A DNA stretch of 64,000 bases from Terriglobus tenax (GCF_025685395.1 NZ_JAGSYA010000004.1:2914001-2978000), one strand, 5' to 3'; counted from the stretch's first letter, positions 8,166 through 17,963 are shown. Made by a program: numbers and translations. Notes: generated from the letters alone by a model not told the origin.

Positions 8166-9770
8166 ATGGCGAATGACGTGTATCTGGTAACCAGCGGCGA
8201 CCTCAGGCTCTCCGCCAACCAGGCCTGCTGGCCGGCACAGCGCGACCTGGAGACAAAGCTGACGGCGGTGCTGGCAACCATGGGTGTGACGTTGAAACGC
8301 GCCTTCCCGGTGGATGAGAGGGCGGGGCACGGCTTCATCTCAAGCCAGCGCATGGGTATGGATGTTTTTGCGTCCATTCCCAAGGATGCTCTGCTAATCT
8401 TCGCCACCGCCGCGTGGCAATACACGCACCATGTGCTGCCGGGCATGCGTTTTCACAATGCGCCGATTCTTACGCTGGCAAACTGGTCCGGTCAGTGGCC
8501 GGGGCTGGTGGGTCTGCTGAATCTGAATGGATCGCTGGTGAAGGCCGGTGTGACGTTTTCTACCCTCTGGAGCCGCGACTTTGACGACGCATTTTTCCTG
8601 GATGGTTTGAAACAGTGGCTGGAAACCGGAGCGATTCAGCATGATCTTTCGTATGTAAAGCCGTTGTCCGCGGTGCCGTTGCCGGAGTCAGCTCAGGAGC
8701 TCGGCAAAGAGATTGCCGGTCTTCTGCGCGAGCGCAAGGCAATCCTCGGCATTTTTGATGAAGGCTGCATGGGCATGTACAACGCCATCATCGACGATGA
8801 GCTGTTGAACCCCTGCGGCATCTTCAAAGAGCGGCTCAGCCAGAGCGCGCTTGCTGCCCGCATGGCCACGGTCGGCGATGAAGAGGCCGCAGCGGTGCGT
8901 ACATGGCTGGACACGCGCGGCCTGCGTTTTGTGACCGGAACTGACGAAGCAACGGAGCTGACGGACAAACAGATTCTGCTGCAGGCGAAGATGTATATCG
9001 CCGCGGTGCGCATGGCGGCGGAGTTTGGCTGCGATGCGATTGGTATCCAGTATCAGCAGGGGTTGAAGGATACGGTGCCTGCGTCCGATCTTGTGGAAGG
9101 CCTGTTGAACAATCCTGACCGTCCGCCTGTCTTTGACGCGGAGGGCAAGGAGCTTTTCGCCGGTAAGGCGCTGCCGCACTTTAATGAAGTGGATGAGGGC
9201 GCGGCGGTGGATGCGCTGGTGACCAACCGCTGCTGGACGAAGCTGGGTCTTGATCCTTCGACGACGCTGCATGATGTGCGCTGGGGTGAAGAGCTTGAGG
9301 TGGACGGGAAGAAGCAGTATGTATGGGTGCTGCAGATCTCCGGAGCTGCTCCGGCCAGCCACTTTGTGGGCGGCTATGCTGGTTCCGTGAGCGAGCGCCA
9401 GCCGGCCATGTATTTCCCGCTGGGCGGTGGATCGCTGAAAGGCGTGGGCAAGCCGGGTGAGATTGTGTGGAGTCGCGTGTTCGTTGAAGGTGGCAAGCTG
9501 CATGTGGATCTTGGGCGCGGCACGGTCGTTTCGCTGCCGGAGGCTGAGACCGAGCGCCGCTGGCGCGAGACGACCTACCAGTGGCCGATGGTGAACACGG
9601 TGCTGCATGGCGTTACGCGCGACAGCTTCATGGCGCGTCATCGCGCCAACCACATCAGCATTGCCTATGCCAACGATTCTGCGGGTGCCGACCATGCGCT
9701 GGCGGTGAAGGCTGCCGCGTTTGCTGAGCTTGGTGTCGAAGTCCATCTCTGCGGCGTGGCAAAGGCATAG
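8166..9770 (+). CDS. L-fucose-isomerase-like protein
   Basis: This 534-residue protein resembles the FucI/AraA-like isomerase superfamily, with an N-terminal alpha/beta region, FHNAPILTLANWSGQWPGLVG (about residues 96-116), and acidic residues in the central part (FDEGCMGMYN) likely to bind metal. It is related to proteins annotated fucose isomerase, but I cannot assign fucose itself. The ATG at 8166 follows AGGAG at 8154; a GTG at 8163 is one codon earlier. It sits between an aldolase and a transporter with gaps of 12 and 1 bases, so the three form an operon. Confidence 0.7.
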   Translation: MANDVYLVTSGDLRLSANQACWPAQRDLETKLTAVLATMGVTLKRAFPVDERAGHGFISSQRMGMDVFASIPKDALLIFATAAWQYTHHVLPGMRFHNAPILTLANWSGQWPGLVGLLNLNGSLVKAGVTFSTLWSRDFDDAFFLDGLKQWLETGAIQHDLSYVKPLSAVPLPESAQELGKEIAGLLRERKAILGIFDEGCMGMYNAIIDDELLNPCGIFKERLSQSALAARMATVGDEEAAAVRTWLDTRGLRFVTGTDEATELTDKQILLQAKMYIAAVRMAAEFGCDAIGIQYQQGLKDTVPASDLVEGLLNNPDRPPVFDAEGKELFAGKALPHFNEVDEGAAVDALVTNRCWTKLGLDPSTTLHDVRWGEELEVDGKKQYVWVLQISGAAPASHFVGGYAGSVSERQPAMYFPLGGGSLKGVGKPGEIVWSRVFVEGGKLHVDLGRGTVVSLPEAETERRWRETTYQWPMVNTVLHGVTRDSFMARHRANHISIAYANDSAGADHALAVKAAAFAELGVEVHLCGVAKA

Positions 9771-9771
9771 C

Positions 9772-11004
9772 GTGACGGCGAACGAGACTCGTACAGGCGG
9801 AGCGTATCCCTGGCTGCTGGTTGGCATGCTGTGGTTCGTCTGCCTGTTCAACTATGCGGACCGCCAGGCGATCTTCTCCGTCTTCCCGCTCATTCGTACG
9901 GAGCTTGCGCTGACGCCGATTCAGCTTGGCATCGTTGGTTCCAGCTTTATGTGGATGTACGCCCTGGCCGGCCCGGTAGCCGGCTGGGTGAGTGATCGTG
10001 TCTCGCCGCGCAAGGTAATTGTGGGTGCGCTGGCATTCTGGTCCGCGGTCACGGCGGGCACGGCCTTCAGCCATTCGTATGGCGTGCTGGTCTTTTTCCG
10101 CACGCTGGGTGGTCTGGGCGAAGCCTTCTATTTTCCCGCGGCGATGGCGCTGATCGGCGCCTATCACAGCGCGGCAACACGGTCCCGGGCCATGGCGCTG
10201 CACCAGTCCAGCGTGTATGCGGGCACCATCGCAGGCGGTGCGATGTCGGCCTTCATTGCTGAACAGCATGGATGGCGCACCAGTTTCACCCTCTTTGGCC
10301 TGCTGGGCCTTGTGCTGGCGGTGGTGCTGATCTTCAGTTTGAAGCGTCCGCCGCGCCTGGCATCGGAGACGCAGCAGGAGAATCCGCTGCTGCACTTTGT
10401 TCATGGCGTGCGCGATGTGCTGGCGCAGGGACGCATCGTGCTGATGATCGCTGTCTTCATGGGAGCGAACTTCGTTGCGGTGGTCTTCCTGACGTGGCTG
10501 CCCACCTTCCTCCTGGAAAAGTTTCACATGAGCCTGAGCAATGCGGGCTTCAGCTCTACCGCTTATCTGCAGGCGGCGTCCGTGCTGGGTGTGCTACTGG
10601 GTGGCTGGCTGGCAGACCGCTTTGCATCGAAGCGCGCCGGAGGCCGGCAACTGACGCAGGCCATCGGACTGCTGTGCGGTGTACCGTTCCTGTTTCTCAC
10701 CGGATGGTCGATCACGGTCATCGGCCTGATCGTCAGCATGATCGGCTTTGGCTTCTTCAAAGGCATCTACGACGCGAATATCTGGGCGTCGCTGTATGAC
10801 GTGGTGCCGGTGGAGAAGCGCGGCGTGGCTGCCGGCGTGATGAACAGCTTCGGCTGGCTGGGAGGAGGCTTTGCCCCGGTGGTGATTGCCGCCGCGGCAC
10901 AGCGCTTTGGGCTGTCGGCCTGCATCAGCGCGACGTCGGTGATCTACCTGTGCCTGGCAATGATGCTGCTGGGACTTTCCGCGAATCTGCGGAAGGCGGC
11001 TTAG
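9772..11004 (+). CDS. MFS transporter (ACS/hexuronate-type)
   Basis: This 410-residue membrane protein has 12 predicted hydrophobic segments and the MFS loop motif SDRVSPRKVIVG between helices 2 and 3. The N-terminal FNYADRQAIFSVFPLIRTEL closely matches the anion:cation symporter group that carries hexuronates, glucarate and similar acids. I chose the GTG at 9772, one base after the upstream stop, because an earlier start would add a hydrophilic tail overlapping the isomerase-like gene. Substrate is probably the compound processed by the two upstream enzymes. Confidence 0.8.
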   Translation: MTANETRTGGAYPWLLVGMLWFVCLFNYADRQAIFSVFPLIRTELALTPIQLGIVGSSFMWMYALAGPVAGWVSDRVSPRKVIVGALAFWSAVTAGTAFSHSYGVLVFFRTLGGLGEAFYFPAAMALIGAYHSAATRSRAMALHQSSVYAGTIAGGAMSAFIAEQHGWRTSFTLFGLLGLVLAVVLIFSLKRPPRLASETQQENPLLHFVHGVRDVLAQGRIVLMIAVFMGANFVAVVFLTWLPTFLLEKFHMSLSNAGFSSTAYLQAASVLGVLLGGWLADRFASKRAGGRQLTQAIGLLCGVPFLFLTGWSITVIGLIVSMIGFGFFKGIYDANIWASLYDVVPVEKRGVAAGVMNSFGWLGGGFAPVVIAAAAQRFGLSACISATSVIYLCLAMMLLGLSANLRKAA

Positions 11005-11014
11005 AAAGCCATTC

Positions 11015-11029
11015 TTCGCCTTTGGCGAA
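11015..11029. terminator. Weak bidirectional hairpin between MFS gene and trmD
   Basis: TTCGCC and GGCGAA form a 6-bp stem with a 3-base loop, followed by AAAA on the + strand. It sits between two convergent genes. The stem is short, so the call is tentative. Confidence 0.3.
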
Positions 11030-11045
11030 AACTGGGGCAACAACG

Positions 11046-11840
11046 CTACAGCTTCGCCAGGAAGGCGCGGTCTTCCTTGGAAAGGGCAGCTTTCTCCAGC
11101 AGGTCAGGACGGTTCTTCGCGGTCTTCAGCAGCTGCTGTTGCCGTCGCCATTTCCGCACCTGTGCATGGTCGCCGTTGGCCAGTACTTCGGGAATCGCGT
11201 GACCCTGAAACTCGGCTGGCCGCGTGTAGTGCGGGTAATCCAGAAGGCCTCCGCTGCCGTGCGTGGCCTGCGGACTTTCGAGGGTGTGCTCAATCTCACT
11301 GTCGCTGTGGCCAAAGGACTCAAAGCGGGCGGAGTCCGCATTGCCCAGCACGCCGGGAAGAAGGCGGGTGACCGCGTCAAGAATGATGGCCGCTCCCAGC
11401 TCGCCGCCGGAGAGAACGTAGTCGCCGATCGACAGCTCACGGTCGCAGAGCAGCGAGTTCACACGCTCGTCCACACCTTCATAACGGCCGCAGATCATGG
11501 TGATGCGCTCGAGCTTCGACAACTCGTGTGCTGTGGCCTGGGTAAATGGCTTGCCACCGGCGGAGAGCACGATGACCGACTCACGCGCGAGGTCTCGTTC
11601 CGGCAAAGGGGTGACGCCGATGGCGTCGGCGCACTCGAAGATCGGCTCCGGCTTCAGCACCATGCCCTCACCACCGCCAAAGGGGCGGTCATCCACGGTG
11701 CGGTGGCGGTCGTGCGTGAATGCGCGCAGGTCATGGGCCTGGGCTGCGACCACACCGTTGCGAATGGCGCGCGAAACCACTCCGTACTGGAGCGGCCCTT
11801 CGAAGAACCCCGGAAAAATAGTAATGATCTCAAACCGCAT
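11046..11840 (-). CDS. trmD: tRNA (guanine37-N1)-methyltransferase TrmD
   Basis: This 264-residue SPOUT-class enzyme methylates G37 of tRNAs, using S-adenosylmethionine, to prevent +1 frameshifts. Diagnostic segments are [17 protein letters not shown] at the N-terminus, [13 protein letters not shown], the knot region [13 protein letters not shown], and [12 protein letters not shown] chose the ATG at 11840 because MRFEI is the normal family start; the open frame continues upstream but without similarity. rimM, which usually sits beside trmD, lies 26 kb away here (36772-37320), so the classic rpsP-rimM-trmD-rplS operon is broken up. Confidence 0.95.
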   Translation of the reverse strand: MRFEIITIFPGFFEGPLQYGVVSRAIRNGVVAAQAHDLRAFTHDRHRTVDDRPFGGGEGMVLKPEPIFECADAIGVTPLPERDLARESVIVLSAGGKPFTQATAHELSKLERITMICGRYEGVDERVNSLLCDRELSIGDYVLSGGELGAAIILDAVTRLLPGVLGNADSARFESFGHSDSEIEHTLESPQATHGSGGLLDYPHYTRPAEFQGHAIPEVLANGDHAQVRKWRRQQQLLKTAKNRPDLLEKAALSKEDRAFLAKL

Positions 11841-11954
11841 GCTGAATTCCCAGTGTACGTCGGTGTGGTGGAAGGGATGTACTCCACAGTGCAGGGGAGG
11901 GTATAGTTCCAACCGGAACAGTTTTTATCCTGGGGGCGGGTCAGGCGCTTTCGA

Positions 11955-11966
11955 GATAACGTTTTC
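11955..11966. promoter_or_regulatory. LacI/GalR-type operator candidate before GH51 gene
   Basis: GATAACGTTTTC is a 12-bp inverted repeat with one mismatched pair around an AACGTT core, 24 bases before the ATG of the arabinofuranosidase gene. It matches the perfect palindromes before the TonB receptor (14068) and pectinesterase (33013) genes. Confidence 0.5.
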
Positions 11967-11989
11967 TTAAACCCATTCGAGGACGAGAC

Positions 11990-13873
11990 ATGCGAAGGAT
12001 GTGGATGGCAGTTGGTCTCAGCGCGCTGGCGCTGGGCAGTGTAATGGCGCAGCAGCCGGCGAAGCTCACCGTGGATACCACGCAGAAGGTTGCCGAGGTG
12101 AGTCCCACGCTGTATGGGCTGATGACCGAAGAGATCAACTTCAGCTACGACGGTGGGCTGTATGCGGAGATGATCCGCAACCGTACCTTCACCAACCGCT
12201 GGCCGCGCTTTGAGTGGTGGCGTGTAACCACGCAGGGCAACTCGTCCGCGAAGGTAAGCGGAGGCGACACCGGTCCGAGCAAGGCGCTGCCCAAGAGCAT
12301 GAAGCTCGAGGTTCGTGAGGCCTCAAAGGGCAACGAGGCCGGCGTGACTAATGATGGCTACTGGGGCATGGCTGTGCGACCGTCCGAGACCTATCATGGA
12401 TCGTTCTATGCCAGGCCGGCGGGTGTCGGCACGGCGCACATCCGTTTGGTGGCCAACAACACCGCGGCCACGCTGGCGGAGACGACTGTGGCGTTGACCG
12501 ACGGCGACTGGAAGAAGTACGAGTACACGCTGAAGACCGGCGCCAATGTGGTTCCCGGCAAGGACAACCACTGGGAGATGCTCTTCGCGCAGAAGGGCAG
12601 TGTTGAGCTGCAGATGGTCAGCCTCTTTCCGCCGACCTACAACAACCGCCCACAGGGCAACCGGCCTGACCTGATGAAGATGCTGGGCGCCATGCGTCCG
12701 AACTTCCTGCGCTTCCCCGGCGGCAACTACGTGGAAGGTAACACGCTGGCCGAGCATTTTGACTGGAAGAAGACGATTGGGCCGCTGGTGGACCGTCCTA
12801 CCAAGCAAACCTCGTGGCGCTATCTTTCGAGTGACGGTATGGGCCTGCTCGAGTTCCTGGAGTGGTGCGAAGACCTGAAGATGGAGCCGGTGCTGGCTGT
12901 CTTTGCGGGTTACACGCTGAACGGAGAGCACGCCGAAGGCGATGCGCTGAAGCCGTATATTGCCGATGCCCTGGATGAGATTGAGTACGTTACCGGCGAC
13001 GTCAACACCAAGTGGGGGGCGGTGCGAGCGAAGGACGGACATCCGGAGCCCTTCAAGCTGCGCCTGATCGAGGTCGGCAACGAGGACAACCTTGACCGCT
13101 CTGGCAGCTACATCAAGCGCTATCCGCCATTTGAGAAGGCCATCCGCGCAAAGTATCCGCAGTTGAAGATCATTGCCACCGCATGGGAGCACGGCGGCAC
13201 GCCGGACATCGTCGACGACCACTATTACCAGACACCGCACGAGTTCTTTGACCTGGTGCACAAGTACGATACGCAGGACCGCAATGGGCCGAAGATCTTT
13301 GTCGGAGAGTGGGCCACGCGCACCGGTTCGCCCACGCCGGACTTCGGCGCTGCGCTGGGCGATGCCGCCTGGATGACCTCCATGGAGCGCAACTCGGACG
13401 TGGTAGTGATGGCGGCGTATGCCCCCCTGTTCACCAACGTGAACCCAGGCGGCATGCAGTGGTCCAGCGACCTGATCGGCTATGACGCGCTGAACTCCTA
13501 TGGATCTCCCAGCTACTGGGCGCAGGTGCTGTTCAGCGAGCATCTGGGCACGCAGGTGGTGAAATCTTCCGCTGAGGGAGCCAATGACCGCTTCTTCTGG
13601 TCGGCGACGGCTTCGCCGGAGAAGAAGGTGCTCTACCTGAAGCTGGTGAATGCCAGCGACCGTCCGCAGGCGTTGACCGTGGACGTGTCTGGAGCGAAGG
13701 CCGGGGCCGCCGTGAGCAATACGATGCACGCGGCCACCTGGTATGTGACGAACTCGATCACGGCGCCGAAGCTGGTTGTGCCGGTCAAGGGAACGGTCGC
13801 CGTGACTCCGGGGAACTGGAAGCACACGGTGGCTCCCAATACGATTGAGGTCATCGATATTCCCTTGAAGTAA
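11990..13873 (+). CDS. Exported alpha-L-arabinofuranosidase, GH51
   Basis: This 627-residue secreted enzyme releases terminal arabinofuranose from arabinan side chains of pectin or from arabinoxylan. A signal peptide covers residues 1-20 (ALALGSVMA). The acid/base is Glu365 in EVGNED and the nucleophile Glu440 in FVGEWATR. GGLYAEMIRNRTF near residue 56 is typical of the family, and a carbohydrate-binding-like region follows before the barrel (RFPGGNYVEG). The C-terminal beta domain ends with IEVIDIPLK. The start is supported by GAGGA upstream. It heads the pectin locus and has its own terminator and a palindromic operator candidate. Confidence 0.92.
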   Translation: MRRMWMAVGLSALALGSVMAQQPAKLTVDTTQKVAEVSPTLYGLMTEEINFSYDGGLYAEMIRNRTFTNRWPRFEWWRVTTQGNSSAKVSGGDTGPSKALPKSMKLEVREASKGNEAGVTNDGYWGMAVRPSETYHGSFYARPAGVGTAHIRLVANNTAATLAETTVALTDGDWKKYEYTLKTGANVVPGKDNHWEMLFAQKGSVELQMVSLFPPTYNNRPQGNRPDLMKMLGAMRPNFLRFPGGNYVEGNTLAEHFDWKKTIGPLVDRPTKQTSWRYLSSDGMGLLEFLEWCEDLKMEPVLAVFAGYTLNGEHAEGDALKPYIADALDEIEYVTGDVNTKWGAVRAKDGHPEPFKLRLIEVGNEDNLDRSGSYIKRYPPFEKAIRAKYPQLKIIATAWEHGGTPDIVDDHYYQTPHEFFDLVHKYDTQDRNGPKIFVGEWATRTGSPTPDFGAALGDAAWMTSMERNSDVVVMAAYAPLFTNVNPGGMQWSSDLIGYDALNSYGSPSYWAQVLFSEHLGTQVVKSSAEGANDRFFWSATASPEKKVLYLKLVNASDRPQALTVDVSGAKAGAAVSNTMHAATWYVTNSITAPKLVVPVKGTVAVTPGNWKHTVAPNTIEVIDIPLK

Positions 13874-13886
13874 ACCGGGGATGAGG

Positions 13887-13926
13887 AACAACACACGGGA
13901 CGCCTGAGGGTGTCCCGTGTGTTGTT
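13887..13926 (+). terminator. Terminator after GH51 gene
   Basis: A perfect 15-bp stem (13887-13901 with 13912-13926) and a 10-base loop end in GTTGTT, 13 bases after the stop codon. This strongly predicts Rho-independent termination, so GH51 is transcribed separately from the TonB receptor. Confidence 0.85.
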
Positions 13927-13962
13927 AAGCGCGCAAAAACGCTTTCCTACGACACTCGAAAG

Positions 13963-13972
13963 AAAACGTTTG
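13963..13972. promoter_or_regulatory. Second AACGTT palindrome upstream of TonB receptor
   Basis: AAAACGTTTG contains the perfect palindrome AAACGTTT (13964-13971), about 100 bases upstream of the stronger site at 14068. A paired distal site of this kind would allow looping by a LacI-type tetramer. The rest of the 261-base gap (13874-14134) holds the GH51 terminator and the receptor promoter. Confidence 0.4.
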
Positions 13973-14059
13973 CTGCTTCGGAATCCCCAGTGTTTTCAGG
14001 GGTTTCCCTTCAGAGGGGCTATTTCTACGGAAAATTTCTCTTTGGAAACAACTTCCCTA

Positions 14060-14089
14060 TTGACAATGAAACGTTTCGACCTCTAGGGT
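14060..14089 (+). promoter_or_regulatory. Sigma70-type promoter of TonB receptor gene
   Basis: TTGACA at 14060-14065 is a consensus -35 box. With an 18-base spacer it is followed by TAGGGT at 14084-14089, a weak -10. The operator GAAACGTTTC lies inside the spacer, so a bound repressor would block RNA polymerase directly. Confidence 0.55.
14068..14077. promoter_or_regulatory. LacI/GalR-type operator inside TonB receptor promoter
   Basis: GAAACGTTTC is a perfect 10-bp palindrome with the CG centre typical of LacI-family operators. It sits between the -35 and -10 boxes. The same decamer recurs before the pectinesterase gene at 33014-33023. Confidence 0.65.
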
Positions 14090-14134
14090 TCTGTGCGACA
14101 TCCAACCACAGCATTTGGAGTCGCGGAGGAAGTA

Positions 14135-17100
14135 ATGGCAACAACCTTTTTGGAGTCGAGTGTGCGCAGTGTGCCTTCCAGGTGGCGCCGCCTGCTCGGG
14201 CTAATGGCCCTGAGCGTCCTCGTCCTTACGCCCTGTGTTTCGCGGGCGCAGACGGGTGGTGAAGGTGGCCTGCAGGGCACGGTAGCGGACCCTACCGGCG
14301 CTGCCGTCCCGGACGCAACCATCATCATTACCAACCAGGCAACTGGGACGCAGACCACGCGTAAGAGCACCGGAGCGGGTCTGTATTCCATCACGCCGCT
14401 GCCGCCGGGCATCTATACCGTCGATGTGAAGCACGAAGGCTTTCAGGAGTTCATCCAGAAGAACCTGACCGTGAACGCGATGATCGTGACTGGCTTTGAC
14501 GTGACCATGACCGTCGGCGCGACCAGCGATGTGATCACCGTACTTGAGGCGCCTCCGCAACTGGAGACCACCAATGCCTCGCTCGGCCTGACCATTGAAA
14601 ACGAAACGTACTCGAATCTTCCGCTGGTCACCAACAATGCCCAGCGTGATGCGACTGCCTTCGGTTCTCTGGCTCCTGGCGCACAGGGTGGAGCACGTTT
14701 GCCCATCGTTGGCGGCACGGGCAACTATCTCGGCCAGCTGTATGTAGACGGTCTGCCCGCGCAGACGGTCAGCCAGCAGGGCGACAACCGCCTTGTATCG
14801 CAGGCGTTCTCGGTGGAATCCATCGACCAGACGCAGGTTCTTACCAGCACGCCTCCGGTTGAGTACTCCGGCGCCGGTGCGCAGAACTTCACTATCAAAT
14901 CGGGCAGCCTGAAGTATCACGGTCAGGTATCGGACTACATCCGGAACACGGCGCTGGATGCATGGCCGCTGTTGACGAAGGTCCAGACGGTATCGGACGG
15001 CAAGGGCGGAACGGTTCGCGCGCCGAAACCGGTAGACCACCAGAATGAACTCTCGGCCAGCATTGGCGGGCACGTTCCATTTACCAATCGCATCTTCTTC
15101 TTCGTGGCGTATGACCGCTACCACAATCGTTCGGTTCGAAGCCCAACCCTCTACACCATTCCGACGCTGCTGGAGCGGCAAGGTATCTTCACGGAAAAGC
15201 TCGGAACAACGGCCCAGTTGTATGACCCGACAACGACAAGCTGCGCTGGCTCTGTTTGCACCCGTCAGCCATTTGCTGGAAACGTGATTCCTGCAAGCTA
15301 TATTTCGCCCTTTGCCAAGGCGGCGCAGCAGTACCTGCCAACGCCGTCTAACTCCGGCACGACCAACAACTATCTGGGCAGCGTTCCTTACGGCTTCGAT
15401 AACTTCAACATCGATTACCGCGTTGATTTCCAGATAACGCCGAACCACCGTATCTCGACCGTCGCCGGAATCGGCAAGGTCGGCTATCTGAATAACTACA
15501 GCGCGCCCTACTTGCCGCAGCCTTACACCGGCGGAACGCTGGCAACAATCTATCCGAAGGTCTTCGACGTTCAGGACGTCTATACGATCAACAGCAACCT
15601 GGTGAACCAGCTGAAGTTTGGTTATGTACGGTTCTTCCAGAACATCACGAACTCGACGCAGAACGTTCCCGGCTTCCAGATCGGTGACCTGGGCGTAACG
15701 AATCTGCCTGCCGGTCAGGCCGGCCAGACGTTTCCTGGCGTGACCTTTACCACCGGCGGCGCAAGTTCGGTTGCTCTGCAGACGTGGACCGGCGCAAGTG
15801 ATGCTGTGTCTACCCAGAAGACGACCCCGAACAACTACACGTTGCTCGACAATGTGCTCTATACCAAGGGCAAGCACTCCATCACCGCAGGTATCCAGAT
15901 CCAGTGGCAGCAGATTAACAATGCCAACCCGGATACCTATACTGGCCTGTTGCAGATGGCTTTCAATAACTTCTCGACGGCGAACTTCAATGCCACCGGT
16001 ACAACAACGCAGCTCTCCAGCGGTTCTGGTTACTCTTATGCCAGCTTCCTTCTGGGTGCCATCGGCGGCACGCCCAGCCTGGGGCTTCGCCCGGTGAGTG
16101 AAGTCGGCGGTCGCTACCGTCCTATTGCGCCCTATGTTTCAGACACATGGCGCATCACGGACAAAATCACTCTGGACGCCGGCCTTCGCTGGGATTACCT
16201 GCCACCGTATCGTGAGGTCAAGGATCGCTGGAGCTTCCTCAATCCAGGTCTGACCAACCCGATCACCGGGACACCGGGAGCCATTCAGCTTGCCGGCAAC
16301 TACGGCGGAGCGGGTGTAAGCTGCCAGTGCCGTACCCCGGTACAAACCTACTGGAAGAACTGGGGACCGCGTGTCGGCTTTACCTACGCTCCTGACGACA
16401 AGACAGTCATCCGTATCGGCATTGGCCGTGTCTTCTCGCAGGGTGGCGGTGTTGGCGGACGTGGTGGAGCCTTCAATGGCACCGGCCAGCTGGGCTTCAA
16501 CACGAGCATTGCATCTCCGGCAGAAGTAACGAACGGCGCGGGTGCTGGGCCCTCCTATTATCTCAACAACAGCTCTGCCTTCCAGTCCAAGGGGCTTGCG
16601 AATACAGCCTTGTTCAACGGACAGGCTTACCCGACCGCTCCGGCGCCCGGTGCAGCTACCCAGAGCCTGAACACGGGCTTCTACCTGAACGGCGCAAGCA
16701 TGGCGACGGCTCAGGCGGTCAGCTATGCGGATCCTTACTTCGCGGGCCGCGCGCCGAACTTCACCTTCTACAACGCTGGCATTCAACGTGCCATTACCAA
16801 GGACATGGTGTTGGCGATCAACTATGTCGGCAACCAGAGTCATCACCTGATCAACTCGACCTCGAATGCCGCGAATGCGCGTGGTTACTGGTCAAACCAG
16901 CTCAACCCGGCGTATCTGGCACTCGGATCGCTGCTTACCGCCAAGGCAACTCCGGCTAACGTCGCTGCTGCCCAGGCAATCGTGCCGGGGCTCAACATCC
17001 CAACGTTCTTCCAGAACGCGGCGACTGCCAGCAATGGTGGCGCAGCGACGATCGCGCAGGGTCTGACGGCATTCCCGCAGTACTCCGGCGTGACCGACAC

Positions 17101-17938
17101 CTGGGGCAACGTTGGCAACTTCAGTTACAACTCGCTTCAGGTAACGGTGCAGCAGCGCATGTCGCGCGGCCTGACCTTCAACTTCAACTACACATGGTCG
17201 AAGAACATCGGCAACGATGGCACCTTCCGTAGTGGATTCGCCATTCCTCAGGCTGCGATTTCGCGAGGAACGCAGAACTGGGCACAGGACCGGATTGACC
17301 GTTCTGTGACGACGATCTCGTCTCCGCATGCCTTCCATGCGTATGGCGTCTGGAAGCTTCCTGTCGGAAAGAATGGATATGGCGGCAACAACCTTGTTAC
17401 CCGCACTTTGTTGAGCGACTGGCAGCTCTCGAGTATTTTCACGTACTACTCCGGTACGCCGGTTGCTGTTACCTCGGGCCTTTGCACGACCGCAAACAAC
17501 CCACTGCAGGGGCAGTGCATGCCTGACCTGAATCCTTCGTATTCTGGTTCTGGCCGGCTCAGTGGTGGTTACGGTAAAGGAAGCGGAAGCACAGCCTGCA
17601 ACCTTGGTGTTGGTTGCACGTCTGTCAAATACCTGGATACAAATGCGTTCACGGCTCCGCTCACGAATGGCAGTGTGTATCTTCTGGGCAATGCTCCACG
17701 TACCCAGGCGTACGGCATGAAAAACCCGGCACAGTTGAGCCTTGATGCTGCGGTTCGTCGTACCATTCCCATCCACGATGCGATCAACTTCCAGTTTGAA
17801 GTGACCGCGTCGAATGTCATGAACCATCCGACGCTGGGGAATCCGAATGCCGTGTGGGGAACCACCGCCTTCGGACAGATCAGCAGCATCAGCAACACTC
17901 CGCGTAGCTTCCAGCTTGCGGGACACCTCAACTTCTAA
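14135..17938 (+). CDS. TonB-dependent outer-membrane receptor with carboxypeptidase-regulatory domain (Oar-like)
   Basis: This 1267-residue outer-membrane protein likely imports pectin oligosaccharides using TonB energy. The signal peptide ends near residue 39 (VSRAQ). A carboxypeptidase-regulatory beta-sandwich follows (about 45-130, GLQGTVADPTGAAVPDATI), then a plug (about 140-260) and a long beta-barrel ending in the terminal aromatic residue HLNF. The size and the absence of a SusD lipoprotein are typical of Acidobacteriota. I chose the ATG at 14135, preceded by GGAGGAAG; an upstream GTG at 14093 lacks a signal. The gene has its own operator-controlled promoter and a strong terminator. 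Confidence 0.92.
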   Translation: MATTFLESSVRSVPSRWRRLLGLMALSVLVLTPCVSRAQTGGEGGLQGTVADPTGAAVPDATIIITNQATGTQTTRKSTGAGLYSITPLPPGIYTVDVKHEGFQEFIQKNLTVNAMIVTGFDVTMTVGATSDVITVLEAPPQLETTNASLGLTIENETYSNLPLVTNNAQRDATAFGSLAPGAQGGARLPIVGGTGNYLGQLYVDGLPAQTVSQQGDNRLVSQAFSVESIDQTQVLTSTPPVEYSGAGAQNFTIKSGSLKYHGQVSDYIRNTALDAWPLLTKVQTVSDGKGGTVRAPKPVDHQNELSASIGGHVPFTNRIFFFVAYDRYHNRSVRSPTLYTIPTLLERQGIFTEKLGTTAQLYDPTTTSCAGSVCTRQPFAGNVIPASYISPFAKAAQQYLPTPSNSGTTNNYLGSVPYGFDNFNIDYRVDFQITPNHRISTVAGIGKVGYLNNYSAPYLPQPYTGGTLATIYPKVFDVQDVYTINSNLVNQLKFGYVRFFQNITNSTQNVPGFQIGDLGVTNLPAGQAGQTFPGVTFTTGGASSVALQTWTGASDAVSTQKTTPNNYTLLDNVLYTKGKHSITAGIQIQWQQINNANPDTYTGLLQMAFNNFSTANFNATGTTTQLSSGSGYSYASFLLGAIGGTPSLGLRPVSEVGGRYRPIAPYVSDTWRITDKITLDAGLRWDYLPPYREVKDRWSFLNPGLTNPITGTPGAIQLAGNYGGAGVSCQCRTPVQTYWKNWGPRVGFTYAPDDKTVIRIGIGRVFSQGGGVGGRGGAFNGTGQLGFNTSIASPAEVTNGAGAGPSYYLNNSSAFQSKGLANTALFNGQAYPTAPAPGAATQSLNTGFYLNGASMATAQAVSYADPYFAGRAPNFTFYNAGIQRAITKDMVLAINYVGNQSHHLINSTSNAANARGYWSNQLNPAYLALGSLLTAKATPANVAAAQAIVPGLNIPTFFQNAATASNGGAATIAQGLTAFPQYSGVTDTWGNVGNFSYNSLQVTVQQRMSRGLTFNFNYTWSKNIGNDGTFRSGFAIPQAAISRGTQNWAQDRIDRSVTTISSPHAFHAYGVWKLPVGKNGYGGNNLVTRTLLSDWQLSSIFTYYSGTPVAVTSGLCTTANNPLQGQCMPDLNPSYSGSGRLSGGYGKGSGSTACNLGVGCTSVKYLDTNAFTAPLTNGSVYLLGNAPRTQAYGMKNPAQLSLDAAVRRTIPIHDAINFQFEVTASNVMNHPTLGNPNAVWGTTAFGQISSISNTPRSFQLAGHLNF

Positions 17939-17963
17939 CCGTAGCCTCCTAACAAAACCTAAC

